DNA of 11,370 nucleotides, taken from NCBI GenBank assembly GCA_031266115.1, contig JAISBQ010000162.1, forward strand, positions 1-11,370, given 5' to 3'. The DNA is from Bifidobacteriaceae bacterium (GTDB lineage: Bacteria > Actinomycetota > Actinomycetes > Actinomycetales > WQXJ01). Below the pieces are notes generated by a model. That model saw nothing but the letters and a program-made list of their open reading frames with translations. It did not search any database and was not told the DNA's origin. Position 1 is the stretch's first letter. Each line of letters begins with the position of its first letter. The position numbers were made by a program, and so were the translations under genes. Shown here piece after piece: positions 7,090-11,370 of the stretch.

Positions 7090-7124
7090 GGCCGGCGCGA
7101 TGCCGGCCGGGATAGCCTTGGCGC
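7090..7124 (+). promoter_or_regulatory. Predicted leaderless promoter with overlapping inverted repeat
   Basis: TAGCCT at 7113-7118 matches TANNNT and lies 6 nt before the GTG at 7125, which has no Shine-Dalgarno sequence. Just upstream is a perfect inverted repeat, GGCCGGC-N5-GCCGGCC (7090-7108), placed where a repressor or activator of this promoter could bind. The -35 element is not clear. Confidence 0.4.
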
Positions 7125-8045
7125 GTGGATAGCCAGGTGCCGGAGCGAATCGCCGAGTTCGACGCCTTTGGCCCGTGGGTGCTGCCCGTGAGGGACGCCG
7201 ATGACGTTCCGCCCCTGTTCCGCCCGCTGGTGGACGTGACTGACGCGCGGTTGGCGGTCAAGGTACCTCGACCCATCGAGCGCCGGACCGCCGACCCCAC
7301 CATGGACCTCTACGATTCGCTGATCGTGGTGCGAGGCGACGGCGTCGAGATTCTCGCGCGAACCCCAGGCGTTGGCGACGGCACGGCGCGCGTGTGGTTG
7401 CCGGCGCGGGACATCCTGGCCGTCGAGGATGACACGGATTTGCTCCACGGGTGCCTGCGCCTGCATGCCGCCGATGGCGCCGTCGAGATCCCCTACAACG
7501 CCGTGTCCAGTGACGTGATGATGGCGTTGATCCACGAGGTCCGGACCTATTGGCGGGTGCCTGCCGCCGGTGGTGCGAAGTCTTCGCTGGTGCCAGTGGA
7601 CGCCCTCGGGCCGGCCGAAGTGGGTGTAGCGAACCGCTTTCGCTGGCTGCAGGCACACGATCCGTCTGTGCATCCGGCCCTGTTGCGGCCTCGTCGCCGC
7701 GCCACGCGAGAGGGCGGTGCTCCGCGCCGCCTGCTCGACAGGGTGCTACCCAGGTTTGTCAACGGGCTGGTCATCGGTACCACCGGCAGCGAACTCGTGG
7801 TCGTGCGCCGCCGCCGGGGCGGGGTGGAGCCTCACCGCGGCCCCGAGTATTCCCTGGCGATCACGGTGGTGCCCTTCGGCCGGGGAGTCCGGGTCGAGGC
7901 CGCCCGCACCCCCGGCTGGGTGTGCCTTCACGACCTGCGTCTGGCGCCAACAGCCGTGAAGCTTCTTGCCGCCGATGGCGATGGAACAGGTGCGGTGATC
8001 GGCGCCTTGTTGAGTCCAGACCGGAGCGCGAGCCAGCCCGCGTAA
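7125..8045 (+). CDS. Unrecognised 306-aa cytosolic protein
   Basis: I do not recognise this protein. It has no signal peptide, no membrane helix and no obvious catalytic motif. The N-terminal half (about 35-145) alternates short hydrophobic strands, such as LYDSLIVVRGDGVEILAR, VWLPARDILAVEDD and GAVEIPYNAV, and ends in a helix-like segment MMALIHEVRTYW. A second block of similar strand pattern follows a basic linker with RPRRRATR (about 225-290: GLVIGTTGSELVVVRR, YSLAITVVPFGRGVRVEAAR). The pattern would suit two beta-rich domains of a pleckstrin-like type, but that is inference from appearance only. Strong third-position GC bias over the whole length argues for a real gene. The GTG start is supported by a -10 box 6 nt upstream. 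Flanking genes are minus-strand toxin-antitoxin modules, so it is transcribed alone. Confidence 0.85.
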   Translation: MDSQVPERIAEFDAFGPWVLPVRDADDVPPLFRPLVDVTDARLAVKVPRPIERRTADPTMDLYDSLIVVRGDGVEILARTPGVGDGTARVWLPARDILAVEDDTDLLHGCLRLHAADGAVEIPYNAVSSDVMMALIHEVRTYWRVPAAGGAKSSLVPVDALGPAEVGVANRFRWLQAHDPSVHPALLRPRRRATREGGAPRRLLDRVLPRFVNGLVIGTTGSELVVVRRRRGGVEPHRGPEYSLAITVVPFGRGVRVEAARTPGWVCLHDLRLAPTAVKLLAADGDGTGAVIGALLSPDRSASQPA

Positions 8046-8083
8046 CACGCTCGCCTGCTGCTACACGTCTACTGACAGTGCTG

Positions 8084-8095
8084 CTGTACGTACAG
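8084..8095. other. Perfect 12-bp palindrome in the gap 8046-8235
   Basis: CTGTACGTACAG is a perfect palindrome. The hexamer ACAGTG occurs on each side of or within it, at 8075-8080 and 8092-8097. It lies 39 nt after the stop of the 7125 gene and has the form of a dimer-binding site, but no promoter is evident next to it. The rest of this 190-nt gap shows only a doubtful 36-codon frame. Confidence 0.35.
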
Positions 8096-8235
8096 TGGAT
8101 CCCCTGCTACAGGTAGAACACGCAGGTGAAGGCCATGGCGGAGACGAGGTGACAGTCCCGTTCGTAGCCGCGGCCGCCGGTGCCGCCCCCTTAGACGACC
8201 CCGAGGCCCAGGTCCGGTGGCCCGATGAGGGGCGC

Positions 8236-8664
8236 TCACAGAACAGTCAAGTGCCGTGACGATGCGCCGGGTACCGACTCAATGCTGATCCGTCGATCCA
8301 GGGTGAGCAGTGTTCCTTGATGCCGCACGGCCATGCCCAAGAGGTAAATGTCCGTGATCTGGGCGGACGTGAGTGCGCGATCTGCGACGAACAAGGACGG
8401 TTCCAGCAGGGAGATGTCGCAGGGCCAGACCTCATGGCTTGGTTGCCGGCAGGCTGTGTTGAGGGCGGTCCACGCCAATGGCAGCGCGACGGGATTGGTG
8501 TAACGGGTTCCGGTCACGATCCGCAAGAACCCATTCTCCGTGATCGGGCACGTGGACCATCCAGCGCCGGACTCAGCGACGAACCAGTCGGCCACCTCGG
8601 CGTGCATTGAGTGTTGGGGGTCCAGGAGGGCGATGAGTGCGCTGACATCCAGGAGCGCCGTCAT
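8236..8664 (-). CDS. vapC: VapC-type PIN-domain ribonuclease toxin (module 2)
   Basis: A 142-aa PIN-domain toxin resembling the subgroup common in Mycobacterium and related actinobacteria, with signatures LLDVSALIALLD, STCPITENGFLRIV, ITDIYLLGMAVRH and LLTLDRR. The acidic site is complete: D6, E43, D105 and D123. Its product should cut RNA when free of its antitoxin. ATG 8664 shares one base with the stop codon of the antitoxin gene (TGATG), so the pair is translationally coupled; only a weak AGGA precedes it. It is not closely related to the VapC at 5992-6411: the motif spacing and flanking residues differ clearly. Confidence 0.92.
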   Translation of the reverse strand: MTALLDVSALIALLDPQHSMHAEVADWFVAESGAGWSTCPITENGFLRIVTGTRYTNPVALPLAWTALNTACRQPSHEVWPCDISLLEPSLFVADRALTSAQITDIYLLGMAVRHQGTLLTLDRRISIESVPGASSRHLTVL

Positions 8665-8915
8665 CAGATGCCCATGTCCTCACGAATCTCGTTGACGAGT
8701 TCTTGGGTGACGAGGCCCCCGCGGCGAGGTAGGACCGTGATCCCCAGGCCAGCCAGGCGCGCATCCGAATCCTGAGCCTCGGGCGCCTCGGCGTGTGTCG
8801 CGAACCCGATCCTCGCCATCGCGGAGAGCACCTCCCCGGTGGTGCGGTGCTCGACTCGCGCGCGCTCCTTGGCGGCAAACAGGACGTCATCGGCGATGGT
8901 CAGCGTGGTGCGCAT
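8664..8915 (-). CDS. vapB: VapB ribbon-helix-helix antitoxin (module 2)
   Basis: An 83-aa antitoxin starting MRTTLTIADDVLFAAKERA. The TTLTI strand followed by two helices and a TTGEVLSAMAR segment is the ribbon-helix-helix DNA-binding fold of the VapB antitoxins that partner mycobacterial-type VapC. The C-terminal part (LPRRGGLVTQELVNEIREDMGI is split here as LPRRGGLVTQE and LVNEIREDMGI) is the usual toxin-binding tail. I choose ATG 8915 because the conserved N-terminus begins there and a -10 box lies 6 nt upstream. The frame stays open to a start at 9077, but those 54 codons resemble nothing. It is followed at once by its toxin gene. Confidence 0.9.
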   Translation of the reverse strand: MRTTLTIADDVLFAAKERARVEHRTTGEVLSAMARIGFATHAEAPEAQDSDARLAGLGITVLPRRGGLVTQELVNEIREDMGI

Positions 8916-8921
8916 GCATCG

Positions 8922-8944
8922 AACATAACGCGTCACGTGCCGCG
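8922..8944 (-). promoter_or_regulatory. Predicted promoter and operator of toxin-antitoxin module 2
   Basis: On the minus strand TATGTT (8927-8922) fits TANNNT and stands 6 nt before the antitoxin ATG, which has no Shine-Dalgarno sequence. Immediately upstream of it, 8929-8944 is a 16-bp near-palindrome centred on CACGTG and flanked by CGCG on both sides, with one mismatched pair. This suits binding of the ribbon-helix-helix antitoxin for autorepression. Confidence 0.45.
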
Positions 8945-9125
8945 TGGCCGATCCCGGATGCACCAAGCCATGGGATCCGTGACCAACGCCGGCCGCCTGG
9001 GCCACCAACATGACTGAAGTCCGAAGCCGATAGGCCCGTGGCAAGTGGCCGCCGCCCAGACCACACAGCCTCGCCACTGACGCGATGGACCAGCGCTACG
9101 GGGAGACGCAGACGTGAACTGGGCG

Positions 9126-11294
9126 TCAGGATTCGCTGCTTCGCCCCGACCAGGCACTGGCTGCGTCTTGGAGCGCCTTGGCTCCGATGAGTGTCGCGGC
9201 AGCGGCGGCGACGGCGACAGAGGCGAGCATCGTCCAGACCATTCCCAGCGGGATTGTCCCGGTCATGCCAGGCGCAGTGGGGCCCAGCACCAATCCGACC
9301 CCTACCAGTGCGCCGAGGCCAGAGGCACCGAGCAGAGGGAAGCCCACGATCCCTGCCGCGGTAGCCAAGAAGAAGCCCCTCCGCCCGACGAGAGCGCCCA
9401 CCGCGGCCGTCTGCACGGAAAGGTCTTGTACCTGGGCCGCCAGAGCAAGCCCAGCGGTCAAAGCCATGATGACCAAGGCGGCGATGCCACCGAAGACGAA
9501 CCATCGAGCTTGGTCGAGGTAGACCTCGGCCCCGATAGCGAACTCCAGTCCGGGCCACGCTAGATCAATGGGTGTGGGTTCGACCGTGTTGAAGATCGCG
9601 GCGAGCTGATCTATGTCGATCCGGGTGCCATCAAGAGAGACCATGACGAGGCGACCGGCGAAATCGGCAGGCAAATCGGCGAGAGCGTCGATGCTGCGGG
9701 TCGGGGTACCCGGAACCAGCCAGTATCCAGCCTGAGCCACAGGCAGCGTCGTACTGGGAAGCACTCCCTCGCACACACCGGCCACGGACTCCAGGTCGCT
9801 ACAGGTGCCCCAAACCGAGCTGCCTCCCTCGTCATCCTGACTGATGGCGAGAACGGCTAGGTGCTCGGGAAGCAGCCTCGTCAACTCGGCCAAGGCGTCC
9901 GGCGGTGGCACATAGGTTGCTTGAACCGTCAAGTCTGCGTTTGCGTCCAGCGTCTCAATCGCGGTCTGAAACTCTGCCACAACAATGCTGCGAAGAGTTC
10001 CCACCATGACTCCTACGATCAATACGGCAGCTAGAGCCATACATGTGCGCACTGCGCGGGAAGAAAGCGACTGCAACTGTCTACCGACCATCAACGCCGC
10101 AGGTCGCGACTTGCGTCTCGACAAGCTCACGAACATCCGCGCACCGGCTCTGATGACAACTGCCAAGGCAGGCGGCGTGGCGACTACCGCGCCTGCCGCG
10201 CACGCGATCACAACCATCATCGCCAGGCCCGGGTCAGACGGAAACAGATTCACGTAGCCCAAATAGGCGCCCACCACTAGGGCAAACAACAGAGGCACAG
10301 GCCAGCGGGCAGCCGGTCTTGCAATCGGAACAGGTCGGGTGCCCCCTATCGACTTATGTCTGTTGCGAACCACGAACCATGAGAGTCCGACCATTCCGCC
10401 TACTACGCCTAACGCCGCCAATGGAATCACCCACCAAACTGGCCGCAGATCAGATCCGACAACCCAGTAATGTGTCATCGGTGCCATCCATGTCCCGAGC
10501 ATTGCCGCGCCTGCGAGGACTGAGCCGAAAATGGCTCCCGCCGCAACTGGCGGCACAACTTGGCGCGCGAGAGAGTTGCGGATTGTTCCGGGGCTGGCCC
10601 CAATCACTCGCAGTACCACCGCTCTTCGATCCCATTGCTCGCGGGTCAGTAGTCCGGCCACTTTCATCAACACCAGGAACGGCGCTATCAAGAACAATGC
10701 CGCGCCGACGTCAAAGCTGCTTACTGGCTGCTGCTCAAGTGCAGTGCCAAAAAAGCCGACGTCCTCACCGGACGGAACTGTACCGAATCCGGAAATCTCA
10801 TACGATCGTTCGATATCCATCTCTTCGGCAGCGGCACCTGCATACACAAGCCGTTCTCCTGGATCGGCCAACGCGGCAGTGTCGATCACTCCCGCCAGCG
10901 ACCCGTACCGTGCAATGAAGGCCTCGCTGCCCACCATGTTGAGCACTGAAGGACTGGCGAATACTTCCCGCGGGCCGGGCCAACGCGAGACTCCCATCGG
11001 CGGGGCTGCGTTCGGATCAAGATTACCGAAGACCATGGCATCCACGTAGTCCAGGCCGATGTGCTCGATCCGCCAATGCCACAAAGCAACGGGGTGGGCC
11101 GATTGGCCTTCTTCCACAAAAACAGGGCTCCGTGCTGCGTCACGCGCCATCCGACCGAAGTAACTCGCGTGCGTGAAAGGCAGAAACACTGCTGCTAACA
11201 CGCCGACTATGCCAATTGACACCAAACCCCAGCGCCACAATCGCAGTTCTCGCTTTTCTCCGGCGAAAAGCAGGCGGCCTCGGCAGCTCGTCAT
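9126..11294 (-). CDS. FtsX-type ABC transporter permease (start uncertain, may extend past window)
   Basis: A 722-aa membrane protein with about ten predicted helices, at roughly 23-42, 195-216, 247-270, 286-308, 333-352, 358-382, 416-436, 598-622, 640-670 and 680-703. Two large soluble loops (about 43-194 and 437-597) should face outside. Helix plus large outer domain plus three helices, occurring twice, is the layout of double FtsX/MacB-like permeases. In actinobacteria these work with a LolD/MacB-type ATPase in antibiotic, peptide or lipoprotein export. The segment QWDRRAVVLRVIGASPGTIR (218-237) is the typical cytoplasmic coupling region. The partner ATPase is not in the window. ATG 11294 has no ribosome binding site, and the frame stays open to the right edge (25 more codons, none ATG, GTG or TTG), so the true start may lie outside. 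The substrate is unknown. Confidence 0.85.
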   Translation of the reverse strand: MTSCRGRLLFAGEKRELRLWRWGLVSIGIVGVLAAVFLPFTHASYFGRMARDAARSPVFVEEGQSAHPVALWHWRIEHIGLDYVDAMVFGNLDPNAAPPMGVSRWPGPREVFASPSVLNMVGSEAFIARYGSLAGVIDTAALADPGERLVYAGAAAEEMDIERSYEISGFGTVPSGEDVGFFGTALEQQPVSSFDVGAALFLIAPFLVLMKVAGLLTREQWDRRAVVLRVIGASPGTIRNSLARQVVPPVAAGAIFGSVLAGAAMLGTWMAPMTHYWVVGSDLRPVWWVIPLAALGVVGGMVGLSWFVVRNRHKSIGGTRPVPIARPAARWPVPLLFALVVGAYLGYVNLFPSDPGLAMMVVIACAAGAVVATPPALAVVIRAGARMFVSLSRRKSRPAALMVGRQLQSLSSRAVRTCMALAAVLIVGVMVGTLRSIVVAEFQTAIETLDANADLTVQATYVPPPDALAELTRLLPEHLAVLAISQDDEGGSSVWGTCSDLESVAGVCEGVLPSTTLPVAQAGYWLVPGTPTRSIDALADLPADFAGRLVMVSLDGTRIDIDQLAAIFNTVEPTPIDLAWPGLEFAIGAEVYLDQARWFVFGGIAALVIMALTAGLALAAQVQDLSVQTAAVGALVGRRGFFLATAAGIVGFPLLGASGLGALVGVGLVLGPTAPGMTGTIPLGMVWTMLASVAVAAAAATLIGAKALQDAASAWSGRSSES

Positions 11295-11370
11295 GAGAAG
11301 ACACCAGCGCTCGGCGTAGACAGTCGAGTTAACCTGCCACCGTCCAATTGGTAGTGGATGTCCGCCCTCT

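Noticed and set aside
6822..7115. Plus-strand 97-codon frame
   Set aside because: It begins in the spacer of array B and runs through a palindromic repeat; the later ATG at 6919 has only a purine run too close to it and no coding bias.
6851..7303. Minus-strand 150-codon frame with a hydrophobic patch (ALGAIFLTQLARR)
   Set aside because: It overlaps the repeat and the promoter and start of the 7125 gene; no recognisable domain and no ribosome binding site.
8945..9125. N-terminal extension of the module 2 antitoxin or a gene in this gap
   Set aside because: The open frame to 9077 has no family resemblance, while the canonical antitoxin N-terminus and a -10 box place the start at 8915; I see nothing else in the gap.
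9114..9563. Plus-strand frames opposite the permease C-terminus
   Set aside because: They are antisense to predicted membrane helices with consistent FtsX-type layout; no start signals.

Overview
This window is high-GC DNA that looks like a chromosome segment from an actinobacterium. The evidence is the strongly GC-biased third codon positions, the GTG and TTG starts, a very long HrpA helicase with an actinobacterial-style C-terminal half, and several genes that start 6-7 nt after a TANNNT-like -10 box, as leaderless actinobacterial genes do. Actinomycetaceae or a relative is my guess; nothing here fixes the genus.

Layout. Bases 1-785 carry a minus-strand pair of unrecognised genes. The upstream one appears broken by a single-base frameshift near 507, and its stop overlaps the start of a gene that leaves the window (ATGA). 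Bases 786-979 are a divergent intergenic region with a 25-nt direct repeat 65 nt apart and two small palindromes. Bases 980-5713 encode a 1577-aa DEAH-box RNA helicase (hrpA) on the plus strand, lengthened by several low-complexity inserts. From 5714 to 7124 there are two arrays of 63-nt near-palindromic repeats. They stand on each side of a minus-strand type II toxin-antitoxin pair (Phd/YefM-like antitoxin plus VapC PIN toxin). Bases 7125-8045 encode a 306-aa protein I do not recognise. Bases 8236-8915 hold a second, unrelated VapBC pair (ribbon-helix-helix antitoxin). Bases 9126-11294, and possibly further right, encode a large FtsX-type ABC transporter permease on the minus strand, visibly less GC-rich in its N-terminal half.

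The most striking structure is the repeat family. Five units align without gaps over 63 nt, each with arms that pair with each other. Neighbouring units are separated by exactly 20 nt of unrelated sequence, so the period is exactly 83 nt in all three measurable steps (5722 to 5805, 5805 to 5888, 6759 to 6842). Two arm subtypes exist, one unit joins one arm of each subtype, and one unit is a perfect 29-bp inverted repeat. I cannot name this element. It could be a REP-like or transposon-derived family, a structured-RNA array or a protein-binding array.

The genes do not form one pathway. hrpA acts in RNA and ribosome metabolism, the two VapBC pairs are self-contained regulated modules, and the permease presumably works with an ATPase encoded outside the window.
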